A stretch of DNA of 64,000 nucleotides from Streptomyces sp. ICC1 (GTDB taxonomy: Bacteria > Actinomycetota > Actinomycetes > Streptomycetales > Streptomycetaceae), in assembly GCF_003287935.1 (NCBI RefSeq), contig NZ_CP030287.1, forward strand, positions 5,969,022-6,033,021, written 5' to 3'. The notes below the pieces were generated by a model that searched no databases, was not told the DNA's origin, and saw only the letters and a program-made list of their open reading frames with translations. Below are positions 28,260 through 38,187 of this stretch, piece after piece (the stretch's first letter is position 1; each line of letters opens with the position of its first letter). The translations under genes were made by a program, and so were the position numbers.

Positions 28260-29794
28260 AGGGCTCCACCCACCGCCGCTGCTACTGCCGCGACCCGAAG
28301 ACCGGCAAGCCGCTCGGCAAGACGTGCCCCAAGCTCTCCAGCCGCAAGCACGGCTCCTACTCCGTACGCCAGGAACTCCCGCCCCGCGAGGACGGCACCC
28401 GCCGCTCCTTCAACCGCGCCGGGTACGAGAGCCTGAAGGCGGCGCAGGCCGATCTGGACTTCGTACGTGCTCTCCTGGGCATACCGGCGGCGGACGACCC
28501 CGAGAGCGTCGCCAGCGTCGCGGCGCTCCTGGAGCAAGTGGCCGATGAGAAGGCGCCGCTCCCTGACGTCGAGGAGACCCGACGCCGGCTGCGGGCCGGA
28601 ACCTCTCTCCTCGGGTCGATCACCGTCGGCGAATGGCTGGACCGCTGGCTCGCGTCGAAGAAGACGCGCAAGACCACGACGAACGGCTACGCCTCCCACA
28701 TCCGCGTCCACCTCCGGCCCCGCATCGGGCACCTCCGCCTCGACCGGCTGAACGTCGCCCACTTGGTCGAGATGTTCGACGCCCTTGCCGATGCCAACGA
28801 GGCGATCGAGGCCCACAACCTGGCCCGGCGTGAGCAGATCGCCCGCTGCAAGCCGAGCAAGGCCGGCAGGCCGGTCGCGGCCGAGCGGGCGCTCCTGGCC
28901 GCCGAGCGGGCCAAGCTCGCCGCGATGGAGCCCTTCCGGAAGCCCACCGGGCCCGCGACCCGGCAGAGCATCCGCCGCACCCTGCGGGCGGCGCTGAACG
29001 GGGCGATACGCCAACAGCTCATCATCTTCAACCCGGCGTCCCACGTGGAGCTGGAGTCCGGCAAGCGCCCGAAGCCCCTGCTGTGGACGGACGCCCGCGT
29101 GGCCCGGTGGCGCCTCACCGGCGAGAAGCCCTCCCCCGTCATGGTCTGGACCCCGGCCCAGTTCGGCGCCTTCCTCGACGAGGCCGAGGGCGACCGGCTG
29201 TACGCCTTCTTCCACCTCTCCGGCACACGCGGTCTGCGGCGCGGCGAGTGCGTCGGCCAGGAGTGGTCCGACGTCGACCTGGAGGGCGGGCAGATCACGC
29301 CGGCCAAGGAGATCGTGGTGGACGGCTGGGACCCGTACGAGTCCGCGCCGAAGACGGACGGCAGCGCCAGCACCATCGCGCTGGACAGCCTGAACGTGAC
29401 CGCCCTGCGTGAGCACCGGGTACGCCAGCTCGCGGAGCGGGAGAAGTGGGGCCCGGCCTGGCAGGACACAGGCAAGGTCTTCACCCAGGAGGACGGCTCC
29501 TGGCTCCACCCCGAGACCGCCTCGGAGACCTTCCGGCAGATCCTGGCCCGCACGGACCTGCCGCCGATCACCCTTCGTGATCTACGCCACGTCGCGGCCA
29601 CCCTCACCCACGGCGGTGGCGGCGACCTCCACACGATCAAGGAGACGCTCCGGCACTCCACGATCACGCTGACCTCGGACACGTACACGAGCCTGCTCCC
29701 GGAAGTCGACCAGGCAGCCGCCGAAGCGGCGGCCCGGCTGGTACCTCGCACCCGCTCGGAGAAGGCCTCGGAAACAAGCCAGGCCACACCCTGA
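28256..29794 (+). CDS. int: Tyrosine site-specific integrase
   Basis: 512 residues from TTG at 28256. The N-terminal part has a zinc-finger-like CYCRDPKTGKPLGKTCPKL and a SAM-like core-binding domain (TVGEWLDRWLASKKTRKTTT). The catalytic domain carries SGTRGLRRGECVGQEW (first Arg), TLRDLRHVAATL (second Arg/His box, with Arg instead of the common first His), LRHSTITLTSDTYTSLL (His and Tyr nucleophile). It inserts and excises the element between attB and attP. Directed toward tRNA-Lys at 32.2 kb. Confidence 0.92.
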   Translation: MKGSTHRRCYCRDPKTGKPLGKTCPKLSSRKHGSYSVRQELPPREDGTRRSFNRAGYESLKAAQADLDFVRALLGIPAADDPESVASVAALLEQVADEKAPLPDVEETRRRLRAGTSLLGSITVGEWLDRWLASKKTRKTTTNGYASHIRVHLRPRIGHLRLDRLNVAHLVEMFDALADANEAIEAHNLARREQIARCKPSKAGRPVAAERALLAAERAKLAAMEPFRKPTGPATRQSIRRTLRAALNGAIRQQLIIFNPASHVELESGKRPKPLLWTDARVARWRLTGEKPSPVMVWTPAQFGAFLDEAEGDRLYAFFHLSGTRGLRRGECVGQEWSDVDLEGGQITPAKEIVVDGWDPYESAPKTDGSASTIALDSLNVTALREHRVRQLAEREKWGPAWQDTGKVFTQEDGSWLHPETASETFRQILARTDLPPITLRDLRHVAATLTHGGGGDLHTIKETLRHSTITLTSDTYTSLLPEVDQAAAEAAARLVPRTRSEKASETSQATP

Positions 29795-29810
29795 GGAAAA
29801 CCGCGCAGCA

Positions 29811-29835
29811 TTGCTCTCGTGGAAATCGAGAGCAA
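29811..29835. repeat. Inverted repeat just after int (terminator or att-type site)
   Basis: Exact 9-bp arms TTGCTCTCG and CGAGAGCAA flank a 7-bp loop, starting 16 bp past the integrase stop. May be the terminator of int or part of its attachment region. Confidence 0.5.
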
Positions 29836-30226
29836 CCCGTCCATCACGCTGATCACGCCGGACCGCGCTGCAGCGTGCACGGCCTTCACCCGGTCAAGGC
29901 GGCGTTGCATCCGAACTATGCCGGCCGGAGTGGTGGTACCGGCTGGGGCTGGGCGAGGCTCAGCGTGGTGTGCCTGTGGCGCCGCACCTGTTGGGGTTAG
30001 GCGCCACAAAGGGGATGCATGGTCTATCGGTCCTGTTCGGCCGGGTACGCGAACTTCGTCGTCTGCGAGAAGCACATGCGCGATCCGCTCCAGCACGGCC
30101 TGAAGCGGACGGGACTCTCGACACGGATCGACCGCCGCCCCGCGGATACCGTAGTGGCCATCGAACAAGCACTGGGGACACCGTCAGTCCCCATGTCGGC
30201 CGACGCGAGATTGTCAGCGGAGAGGC
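29836..30226. other. No recognisable gene
   Basis: Open frames exist on both strands (for example plus 30019 onward), but none has a convincing start, codon pattern or recognisable family. Probably intergenic or degenerate element DNA. Confidence 0.4.
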
Positions 30227-30484
30227 TCAGCGGGAGGGCACGTTTTCGTACAGCTGCTGGCGCAGGTTCAGAAGGGCGTTGGTGTTGGCTACCGCCGCGA
30301 GTTTGGCGAGCAGGTCCCGGATCAGCGGATGGTCGCCGTCGCGTACGGCCTCGACGATTTGGTCGATGAGTTGGCGGACGTGGAGGTCGATCGCTGTGGG
30401 GTCGGCCGGGGCCCCACCATGACCGGACGACCCCGCCGCGTGTGACGGCCCGGCGCTCGCTCCGGTACCCGGCGTTGCCGTCAC
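30227..30484 (-). CDS. Small hypothetical protein beside an XRE locus
   Basis: 85 residues from GTG at 30484. A low-complexity Gly/Ala/Pro N-terminus is followed by an amphipathic helical part, RQLIDQIVEAVRDGDHPLIR and LLAKLAAVANTNALLNLRQQ. The GTG overlaps a TGA ending a possible 21-codon reading frame (GTG at 30546), suggesting translational coupling to a leader-like ORF. Divergent to the XRE/DUF5753 gene. Function unknown. Confidence 0.55.
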   Translation of the reverse strand: MTATPGTGASAGPSHAAGSSGHGGAPADPTAIDLHVRQLIDQIVEAVRDGDHPLIRDLLAKLAAVANTNALLNLRQQLYENVPSR

Positions 30485-30792
30485 TCGTCCTCCAACGCTG
30501 CCCGGTCGGCGGAGGTTACCGGGCGCATGATGTCCGCGGTGGTCACGGCGGCTTCGCCGTAACGGCGTGAGGTTTGCCTCGGGTGACCGGCCTGAGTCGA
30601 CCTCTCCGCGCACGGGGCTTTAGACAAGTAAGCGGTCTTTTCCGGCAGATAGGTGGAAGATCCCGGCATCTGGGTGAACCCAGCTCGGGTTGTGCACGCG
30701 GCTGCGTTCGCGCGCGATGACACTCGCCAGCGGGGCCCGGCCGTGGCCATTTCCTGTGACTGGTACACAGTCCCGACCGGAGGTAGACCGAG

Positions 30793-31671
30793 GTGGCGGT
30801 GAACGGGAACCCGACCGTCCGACGGCGTCGGCTGGGCGCGGAGCTGCGCCGGCTGCGTCTGGCCAGTGGCCTGACCAGTACGCAGGTGGCCGAACACCTG
30901 TTGATTTCCCAGCCCAAGATCAGCCACCTGGAGAACGGCCGCCGCGCCATCAAGCCTCGTGATGTACGGGACCTGTGCGCCCTCTACCAAGTCACCGACC
31001 CGCACGTCGTCGACTCGTTGATGCAGATGGCCACGGAAGCGGACCGGCAGGGCTGGTGGGTCGCCTGCGGGGAGGTCCCGTACGCCGTCTACATCGGCTT
31101 GGAGTCGGCAGCCGCTTCCATCCGCTCCTACGAGCCCCTGGTGATCCCGGGCCTGCTGCAAACTCCTGCCTACGCGGCTGCGGTCGTCGCGGAAACGATC
31201 CCTCTGGCCACCCCTGAACAGATCGCCGTGCGCAGTGAGGTCCGGCTGCGTCGTCAGTCCCGGGCCCACCACCCGGCCAGGTCTGTGCGCTTATGGGCCG
31301 TGCTGGACGAATCCGCTCTGCGCCGCGTGGTCGGCAGCCCCAGGATCATGCGGGAACAGCTTGAGTTCCTGAACCACATCGGCGCACAGCCGCACATCAC
31401 CGTGCAGGTCCTCCCGCACGAGGCGGGAGCCCATCCGGGCATCTCGGGACAGTTCTCCATCCTCGACTTCCCCGACGCCGCCACGGGGACGGTGTATCTG
31501 GAGCGTTTCACCAGCGACCTCTACCTGGAGAAACCATCCGACGTACGGCAGTTCAGCACCATGTACGACCACCTTCAGGCGCAGGCCCTGAGCCCGGAGT
31601 GCACCCGCCAGTTCATTGCCCGCGCTGCCAAGGAGCTGCTGGCCGCCGGATCGCTGTGCGGCCGGTCGTGA
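30793..31671 (+). CDS. XRE-family regulator with DUF5753
   Basis: 292 residues from GTG at 30793, with GGAGG about 10 bp upstream. The helix-turn-helix LTSTQVAEHLLISQPKISHL is followed by the DUF5753 region with PLVIPGLLQTPAYA and VLDESALRRVVGS. WhiJ-type regulator; unlike the locus at 12.8 kb no DUF397 partner follows. Confidence 0.88.
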   Translation: MAVNGNPTVRRRRLGAELRRLRLASGLTSTQVAEHLLISQPKISHLENGRRAIKPRDVRDLCALYQVTDPHVVDSLMQMATEADRQGWWVACGEVPYAVYIGLESAAASIRSYEPLVIPGLLQTPAYAAAVVAETIPLATPEQIAVRSEVRLRRQSRAHHPARSVRLWAVLDESALRRVVGSPRIMREQLEFLNHIGAQPHITVQVLPHEAGAHPGISGQFSILDFPDAATGTVYLERFTSDLYLEKPSDVRQFSTMYDHLQAQALSPECTRQFIARAAKELLAAGSLCGRS

Positions 31672-31679
31672 TCACCGCA

Positions 31680-32040
31680 CCGGCCGCAAACCACTGCGTT
31701 CTATTGGGCTCGCGGCCGGTGGCGATGGCTTCGGCGTAGGCGGCGAGGGTGCGTAGAGGGTGGAGCGGCCGACGCCGAGGTGCTTGACGATGGCGGTGAC
31801 GGACTCCTTGGCGTCGCGGCGGCGGAGGGCGACGGCGAGCATGTCGCCGTCGATGGCGGGCGGCCGGCCAGCCGCCGTGGTTGCCGTTGGCCGCGGCGGT
31901 GTCCAGGCCGATCAGAGTCCGCTCGTGGATGAACTCCCGCTCGACCTCCACCATCGCGGCGAAGACCACCGACATCCGTCTGTCGTTCGACACCCCAGCA
32001 AGCCCACGTCGTAGCGCTGAATGACGCCCCGTCCCGGGCC
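31680..32040 (-). pseudogene. Serine recombinase (resolvase/invertase) remnant
   Basis: Pieces in two frames match the C-terminal half of a Hin-type recombinase: FAAMVEVEREFIHERTLIGL, then after a frameshift RPPAIDGDMLAVAL and the helix-turn-helix KESVTAIVKHLGVGRSTLY, then a further shift to LAAYAEAIATGREPN. The N-terminal catalytic domain with its active Ser is missing. At least two single-base shifts and a truncation make it non-functional. It lies between the XRE gene and tRNA-Lys. Confidence 0.75.
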
Positions 32041-32156
32041 GTCCGCTCACGCATCGCTCACGCACAGGCCCGGAAACGACTGAGCGCCCCACCCGGCCGG
32101 AACCGGGTGAGGCGCTCAGTAGCAGGTCAGAGGACGTGTCCCCCGCCTGTGAGCAG

Positions 32157-32229
32157 TAGGCCATGTCGGACTCGAACCGACAACCAACGGATTAAAAGTC
32201 CGCTGCTCTGCCAATTGAGCTAATGGCCC
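32157..32229 (-). tRNA. tRNA-Lys (anticodon TTT)
   Basis: Minus-strand cloverleaf of 73 nt: acceptor GGGCCAT, D-arm GCTCAATTGGCAGAGC, anticodon loop CTTTTAA in stem GCGGA/TCCGT, T-arm GTCGGTTCGAGTCCGAC. The 3' end faces the accessory region, as expected if it serves as an integration site. Confidence 0.95.
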
Positions 32230-32261
32230 TCGGCTTGCTCCCCCCAGAGCATAGCCCGAGA

Positions 32262-32298
32262 GGGCCGGACCACCGATCGCATATCGGCGGTCCGGCCC
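32262..32298. terminator. Hairpin terminator after the 32.3-34.6 kb gene
   Basis: GGGCCGGACCACCGAT pairs with ATCGGCGGTCCGGCCC (one wobble) 25 bp beyond the stop codon, separating that gene from tRNA-Lys. Confidence 0.75.
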
Positions 32299-32322
32299 GG
32301 GGATGTCGGCGGTGCTCCCCGC

Positions 32323-34651
32323 TCAGCCACCGGGGCGTACGACCACGGCGCCCGAGGCGGTCACCGTGAGCGGGCCGGAGAGCGCCAGTTCGGCCCCCTG
32401 CCCGTCCGCGGGCCGGGCCTTCAGCGTCCAGGTGTACCCGCCCTTGGGCAGGGTGATGCCGGAGGAGTCCTTGCCGTCCGTCCTGGGCCGCAGCAGCCCG
32501 CGCACCTCACCGCCGTTGATGGTGCGCACGACCTTGCCCGTGGCGTTGTCGGTCAGCGTCATCGCCCAGGAGGCGGCCGGCTTCGACAGCCAGAACCGCG
32601 GCTCCCAGCGCTTGGTGTACCCGGACAGCCAGGGCCCGGACGCCGCGACGTCCTGGTCGATGACCGCCAGCGGGGAGGCCTTGCCCGTGATCCCCACGAT
32701 GTGGACGGCCTGGTCCGGGTCGAGGTAGGCGAACTTGCCGCCGAAGGGATCGAGGGCGAACTCGTTCTCGAAGAGGTCCCGTCCGGGGGCGAACTCCCGT
32801 ACCGCCTTGCCGGAACGCAGGTTGTAGACCTCGCCCTTGTCCCGCACGACGTACCCGTCACCGAGCCGGACCCCGCTGAAGGGGGCCGCATCGGGCAGCA
32901 GGACCCGCTTCCGGGTCGGCACGTGGTACCCGGCGGCCGCAACACCCGTTTCCGCGCAGGACGAGTAGAACCACTCCGCGGTGACCTGGAGTACACGCGG
33001 GCGGCAGCCCGCGCCCAGGTCCACGCGCCGGGTCACCTTCCCGGTCCTCAGGTCCCTCCCGGCCACGACGCCCTTGTCGCCCTCGGGCTGCCACAGCACG
33101 CTGCCCCACAGGGCAGCGACACCGGTGTGCTCCAGGCCGGACAGCATCTTGCCCGTGTCGATGTCGGCCACGTACTGCAGACGCCCGGAGGGGTCCCCCA
33201 GGGCCGTGAACAGGACGTAGCGGCCCGAGGCAGTGATGATGTGCTGCTCGAACAGCCCCTCGCCGCCCTGGAGAACCACCTTGCGCGTGGCACCGCCTGG
33301 GCGGGCGTCCTTGACGAACAGTGCGCCCGATCCCTTGCGAGGGGGATCGAAGGCCACGATCCGCCCGTCGCCGGTGGGCGAACCGCCCTGGCCGGTGATG
33401 TCGATGTCGCCCGTGCAGGGCGGCTCGGCCCATGCGCCGCCGTCGCAGCTCCAGTCGGGGGTCTGGGGCACGGACGGGGGCCCCGAGACGGAAGCCTTGA
33501 AGCCCAGGAGAGCCGTACCGTCGCCGTTGCTCTGGCCGAAGCTGAGTACCCCCTGGGCGAAGGCGAGGTCCCGCCGGCTGACGGCCGGCTTCTGCGGTAT
33601 GTCCAGCACCTTCGTGGCCCGGGGAATGTCCTGGGCATCGAGTGCGATGCGGTGGATGCCCCAGTGGGCGGCATCGGAACCGCCCTCGACGTACACGTTG
33701 CCGTCGGAACCGGCGACGCTCTGGGACCCGACCGAGGGCAGCACGGTCCGCACGGCTCCGCCGTCGCCCGGAACGGCCCGGCCCCCCGTGATCAGCCAGT
33801 CGCCCAACAGGTGCCCGTCCTTCGTCCCTTCGATGGAACCGAGGGGGAGCACGCTGAGGTCGGACCTGGACAGCAGGGACCGGCCGGCGTTGTGCGGCGA
33901 CAAGAGGATCCGGTCCGGGCCGAGCGTGGCGCGGTAGTACGAGTTCTCGCTCCCCTTGGGGAGCGGGATCGGGCGCATCGTCGCCGTGGCGTAGTCGACC
34001 AGCCCGATCCGGACCCGGCCCGCCCCGTCCACGTAGGTGATCACCGCGCCCTTGTCGTCGGCGGCCTGGGGCCGCACCGTCCCCTCCGACCAGGCGCGCA
34101 CCACCTCCGTCGTCTTCACGACGATGTCCTTGCGCGGTTCGTTCTCCCGCCCGATCAAGTGCAGGCTCAGCTGTCCGTCCGCGCGCGGCTCGGTCGCGAG
34201 CACCTGGGTGGGCGAGACGGTGCCCACCCACATCCGGCCGGCCGCGGGCGTCAGCGTCTCGGACTTGCCCGTCGCGTAGTCGTGGATCCTGACCGGACCG
34301 GCGGTCTGGGTGCCGAGGGGTTTGCGGTACTCGCACGCCTGCGTGTCACCGAACAGGATCGTCCAGGATCCCGGTACGTCGCAGTCCCGCCACGTGTCCT
34401 CCCGGCCGTCCTGGAGGCTCTTCCAGACGAGGCCGCCGCCATCGCCCCGGTTCTTCCATGAGCAGTCCGGTGCCGGCCGCATAGAGCAACCGCTGCACCG
34501 GCTCCTTGCCCTTCGGCGCCACCAGCGTCGCCTCGCCCCCCGGCGGTACCGCCTTGCCTGTCGCCGTCGCCGGTACGGCGCCCAGTGCGGCCAGCGCGCC
34601 GGTCAGCGCGAGCGCCGCCAGCGTGCGCGCGCGTGCGCGTGTTCGTTTCAT
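32323..34651 (-). CDS. Secreted beta-propeller-like protein with FlgD-type Ig domain, frameshifted
   Basis: The signal peptide (KRTRARARTLAALALTGALA) and first about 65 residues start at ATG 34651 in one frame; the rest (about 710 residues) continues in the next frame, which opens near 34482. The two frames overlap at 34440-34482 around a GGGG run, so one extra base is the simplest explanation (sequencing error or true mutation). The long part has WD40-like repeats (GRIVAFDPPRKGSGALFVKD, YVADIDTGKM), and the C-terminus (LTDNATGKVVRTINGG, ITLPKGGYTWTLKA) resembles a FlgD-like Ig domain. Function unknown; extracellular. Confidence 0.7.
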
Positions 34652-34750
34652 GATTCCGCCCCCAGAACGCGGGGGCCCCACAGCAGCGGTGTTCCACCGG
34701 CTTTGCCGTGCCCCCCACTGCAAAGTCCCGGGAGCGTAGCAAGAACGCGG

Positions 34751-34786
34751 ACAGGGCCCTTACGACGGGTGTCGTAAGGGCCCTGT
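34751..34786. terminator. Hairpin terminator after the DEAD-box gene
   Basis: A perfect 16-bp stem (ACAGGGCCCTTACGAC with its complement) and 4-nt loop, 42 bp past the helicase stop. Confidence 0.88.
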
Positions 34787-34827
34787 CAGGCACTCAGCCG
34801 CTCAGTTCAGCGGCTGCGGCTCGCTGA

Positions 34828-37248
34828 TCAGTCGTTGCGCTTCCAGCGGGGCTTGTCGTCGCGGCGGCCGAAGGAGGAGCCACCGGTCGAGCCGGAGCCG
34901 GAGGGGCGGTTGTCGTCGCGGCGGCCGTACGGACGGTCGCCGCCCGAGGGGCGGTCGTCGCGGCGGAAGCCGCCGCCGGTGGGGCGGTCGTCGCGGCGGA
35001 AGCTGCCACCGGTCGGACGGTCGCCACCGGAGCGGAAGCCACCACCGGAGGGACGGTCGCCACCGCGGTCGTCACGGTTGAAACCACCCGAGGGGCGGTC
35101 GTCGCGGCGGAAGCCACCACCGGTCGGACGGTCGCCACCGCGGTCGTCACGGTTGAAACCACCCGAGGGGCGGTCGTCGCGGCGGAAGCCACCACCGGTC
35201 GGACGGTCACCGCCGGAGCGGAAGCCACCACCGGAGGGACGGTCACCGCCGGAGCGGAAGCCACCACCGGACGGACGGTCACCGCCGGAGCGGAAGCCAC
35301 CACCGGACGGACGGTCACCGCCGGAGCGGAAGCCACCACCGGACGGACGGTCACCGCCGGAGCGGAAGCCACCACCGGACGGACGGTCGCCACCGGAGCG
35401 GAAGCCGCCACGGTCGCCACCACGGTCGTCACGGTTGAAACCACCGGAGGGACGGTCACCGCCGGAGCGGAAGCCACCACCGGACGGACGGTCGCCACCG
35501 GAGCGGAAGCCGCCACGGTCGCCGCCACGGTCACCACGGTCGTCGCGACGGTTGTCGCGGCGCTCGTAGTTGCCGCGGTCGTCACGGCTCTGGAACGCGG
35601 GGCGCTCCTCGGCGACCGGCGCGGCCGCGGCGGCAGCCGCGACCTCGGCCTCGGCGGCCTCGGCCACCTCGGCGACAGCGGCCTCCGGGTCCTCGCCGCG
35701 CTCGCGCGCGGAGCGGGCGACCAGGCGGTCGGACTCCTCGCGCAGCTCGACGGCACGGCGCGACAGGCGCTCCAGCTGCTTGGTGAGGTCGGCGACCTCG
35801 CGCTCGGCCTGCTTCGCGGCGTTGTTCGCGGAGTCGGCCTGGACCTGCGTCAGCGAACGGGCACCGGTGATCTCGGCGACCTCGGGGTCGAAGGCGCCGA
35901 CGCCCTGGACGATGTGGCGCGAGGCGTCGACGCCCGCGTCCTCCATCAGGCGGAAGATCTGGCGGCGCTGGTGCGGGAGCGCCAGCGACACGACGACACC
36001 GGACTTGCCGGCGCGGGCGGTACGGCCCGAGCGGTGCAGGTAGTCCTTGTGGTCACCGGCCGGGTCCACGTTCAGGACCAGGTCGATGCCGTCGACGTGG
36101 ATGCCTCGGGCGGCGACGTCGGTCGCGACGAGCGCGTTGACGTAGCCGTCCTTGAAGTCCGCGAGGACGCGGGTACGGGCACCCTGCGTCATGCCGCCGT
36201 GCAGCGCGTCGGCCTTCACGCCGGCCTCGATGAGCTGCTCGGCGATGCGGTCGGCGCCCAGCTGGGTGCGGACGAAGATGATGGTGCGGCCCTTGCGGGC
36301 GGCGATGGCGGCCGTGACCGGCGCCTTGTCCTTCGGCTTCACGACGAGGACGTGGTGCGTCATGGTCGTGACGTTGCCCTGCGCGCTGTCGACCTCGTGC
36401 GTGACGGGGTTGGTCAGGTAGCGCTTGACCAGGGTGCCGATCTCGTTCTCCATGGTGGCGGAGAAGAGCATGCGCTGGCCGCCGCCGGGGATCTGGTCGA
36501 GCAGCTCGGTGACCTCGGGCAGGAAGCCCAGGTCGGCCATCTGGTCGGCCTCGTCGAGGACCGCGACCTGGACGTTCGCCAGGGAGCAGGCGCCGCGGTT
36601 GATGATGTCGCGCAGACGGCCCGGGGTGGCGACGAGGACGTCGACACCGCGCTCCAGGGCGAAGATCTGGTTGCTCATGGAGGTACCGCCGCAGACGACC
36701 TTCATCTTCAGGCCGAGCACGTCGCCGTAGGGCTGGAGGGCGTCCGCGACCTGCATCGCGAGCTCACGCGTCGGCGTCAGGATGATCGCGCGGGGCTTCT
36801 TCTTCTCGGTGTGGCCGCCGGCCAGCAGGGCCAGGGTCGGCAGACCGAAGGAGAGGGTCTTGCCGGAGCCGGTGCGGCCTCGGCCGAGGATGTCCTTGCC
36901 GGCCAGGGCGTCCGGGATGGTCGCGGCCTGGATCGGGAAGGGCGCGGTGACGCCGTTCTGGGCGAGCTTGCGCACGATCCCGTCCGGCAGACCGAGGTCG
37001 CCGAAGGTCAGGGTGGGCTCGGCGTCGGCGTCGTCCGCCTCAGCGTCGGCGTCGTCGTCGAGGTCGGTGGTGGAGTCCTCGAAGGACTCGCCGGACTCGC
37101 CGGTCGCCACGTCGGCCTCAAGGGCCTCGATGATCTCGTCGGCGACTACGGCCTCGATGGCCTCGGTGACCGCGAGGGTCTCGGCGTCGACGATCTCGTT
37201 GGAGTCGTTCTCGGGCATGACGGAACGGTCAGAACTGGAAATGGACAT
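34828..37248 (-). CDS. DEAD-box RNA helicase with Gly/Arg/Asp-rich repeat tail
   Basis: 806 residues. An acidic N-terminal extension of about 75 residues precedes the helicase core: Q-motif region TFGDLGLPDGIVRKLAQNGV, Walker A GRTGSGKT, PTRELAMQ, TPGR, VLDEADQM, FSATM, then the second RecA domain with HGGMTQGAR and HRSGRTARAG. The last about 230 residues are repeats of a 12-residue unit (GGFRSGGDRPSG) mixed with FNRDDRGGD, a low-complexity RNA-binding tail. Likely acts in cold adaptation, ribosome assembly or RNA decay and may form condensates. Followed by a strong terminator. Confidence 0.95.
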   Translation of the reverse strand: MSISSSDRSVMPENDSNEIVDAETLAVTEAIEAVVADEIIEALEADVATGESGESFEDSTTDLDDDADAEADDADAEPTLTFGDLGLPDGIVRKLAQNGVTAPFPIQAATIPDALAGKDILGRGRTGSGKTLSFGLPTLALLAGGHTEKKKPRAIILTPTRELAMQVADALQPYGDVLGLKMKVVCGGTSMSNQIFALERGVDVLVATPGRLRDIINRGACSLANVQVAVLDEADQMADLGFLPEVTELLDQIPGGGQRMLFSATMENEIGTLVKRYLTNPVTHEVDSAQGNVTTMTHHVLVVKPKDKAPVTAAIAARKGRTIIFVRTQLGADRIAEQLIEAGVKADALHGGMTQGARTRVLADFKDGYVNALVATDVAARGIHVDGIDLVLNVDPAGDHKDYLHRSGRTARAGKSGVVVSLALPHQRRQIFRLMEDAGVDASRHIVQGVGAFDPEVAEITGARSLTQVQADSANNAAKQAEREVADLTKQLERLSRRAVELREESDRLVARSARERGEDPEAAVAEVAEAAEAEVAAAAAAAPVAEERPAFQSRDDRGNYERRDNRRDDRGDRGGDRGGFRSGGDRPSGGGFRSGGDRPSGGFNRDDRGGDRGGFRSGGDRPSGGGFRSGGDRPSGGGFRSGGDRPSGGGFRSGGDRPSGGGFRSGGDRPSGGGFRSGGDRPTGGGFRRDDRPSGGFNRDDRGGDRPTGGGFRRDDRPSGGFNRDDRGGDRPSGGGFRSGGDRPTGGSFRRDDRPTGGGFRRDDRPSGGDRPYGRRDDNRPSGSGSTGGSSFGRRDDKPRWKRND
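34900..35530. repeat. 36-bp tandem repeat array inside the DEAD-box gene
   Basis: Units of 36 bp coding GGFRSGGDRPSG recur, at 35200-35400 almost identical. Arrays like this change copy number by slippage and can collapse in short-read assemblies. Confidence 0.85.
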
Positions 37249-37507
37249 GCGAAATGCGAAACCTTCCGGAGTCTCGGCACGCGCCCAAACTCCGTGAATC
37301 GCAAATCGACCGCCTCAATGCGGTCAGCCACGGTTGGGGAGAGTACGCGCCACGCGGCGCTCTTCGGAGTCGGCGCCGGGCAATGGGATCAAACGATCTA
37401 TAACCATACGCACCCTCCCCCGGGTCTGGCAAGTCTCCTCCCCAGAAGGGCCTCTGACCTGCACAAACGCAATCCGCCCCGGAGGAGCGCCACGGGCCGA
37501 CGCAGCC

Positions 37508-38080
37508 CTACGACCCCCCGCCGGGCGCTCCGCTCGGCTCCTGCTGCGGAGGCTGCGTCGGCTGCGTCGGCGGTGTGGGATCCGTCACGGGCGGCGGTGA
37601 GACCGGCGGGGTCGGAGTCGGCGGCTCCGGGGTCGGGGAGCCCGGCTGCCCGCCCCCGGAGCCACCCGCTCCGCCCGAACCGGACCCGCCGGTCGGCGGC
37701 TGCTGGGGACCCTGCCCGCCCGCGCCGCCGCCCGGCCCGGCCGACGGCGAGGGGGCCCCGGGCGGACCCGCCGGTGCGCCCGGGCTGGGCGAGGCCCCGG
37801 TCGCGCCGGAGGCCTTGCCGGGCTCTCCCGGCCTGCCGTCCTGGTTCCCCGTACCGTCCTTGCCGCCGTGCCCGCCGCGCACGGTCCCGGCGCCCTTGCC
37901 GGACGAGGAGCCGCCGGACTTCCCGCCCTGGGCCCCCGCCGAGGAGGACGGCCCGGGCTGTGCGGCGTCGTCGCCGACGCTCATGCAGCCCGCCGTCGCC
38001 GCCACCGCGAGCGCGGCGACCGCCAGTCGCAGGGGGCGAAGGGAGCGCGGGGGGCGGAGGGAAGCGGACAACTGGCGCAC
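37508..38080 (-). CDS. Pro/Gly-rich lipoprotein
   Basis: 190 residues from GTG at 38080, preceded by an ideal GGAGGTG. A lipoprotein signal peptide ends in LAVAATAGC. The rest is low-complexity Gly, Ser and Pro (GGSGSGGAGGSGGG, TPEPPTPTPPVSPPP), so it is probably a wall-spanning, unfolded surface lipoprotein. No catalytic domain seen. Confidence 0.75.
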   Translation of the reverse strand: MRQLSASLRPPRSLRPLRLAVAALAVAATAGCMSVGDDAAQPGPSSSAGAQGGKSGGSSSGKGAGTVRGGHGGKDGTGNQDGRPGEPGKASGATGASPSPGAPAGPPGAPSPSAGPGGGAGGQGPQQPPTGGSGSGGAGGSGGGQPGSPTPEPPTPTPPVSPPPVTDPTPPTQPTQPPQQEPSGAPGGGS

Positions 38081-38187
38081 GGGGCACCTCCGGAACGCAG
38101 GCAAAGGTCCGCGGTGAGCGGGTCAATGTGCCCAACTCCCTTTGCCCCGTAAGAGACACGCTCCAGCGGGGAGAAGGGCCCTGCACC

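Noticed and set aside
30019..30369. 116-residue plus-strand frame near the second XRE locus
   Set aside because: No start signal or recognisable domain, and its end overlaps the better-supported minus-strand small gene.
34794..35756. 320-residue Val/Ala/Pro repeat protein on the minus strand
   Set aside because: It is a frame-shifted reading of the helicase's 36-bp repeats, and no family or signal supports it.
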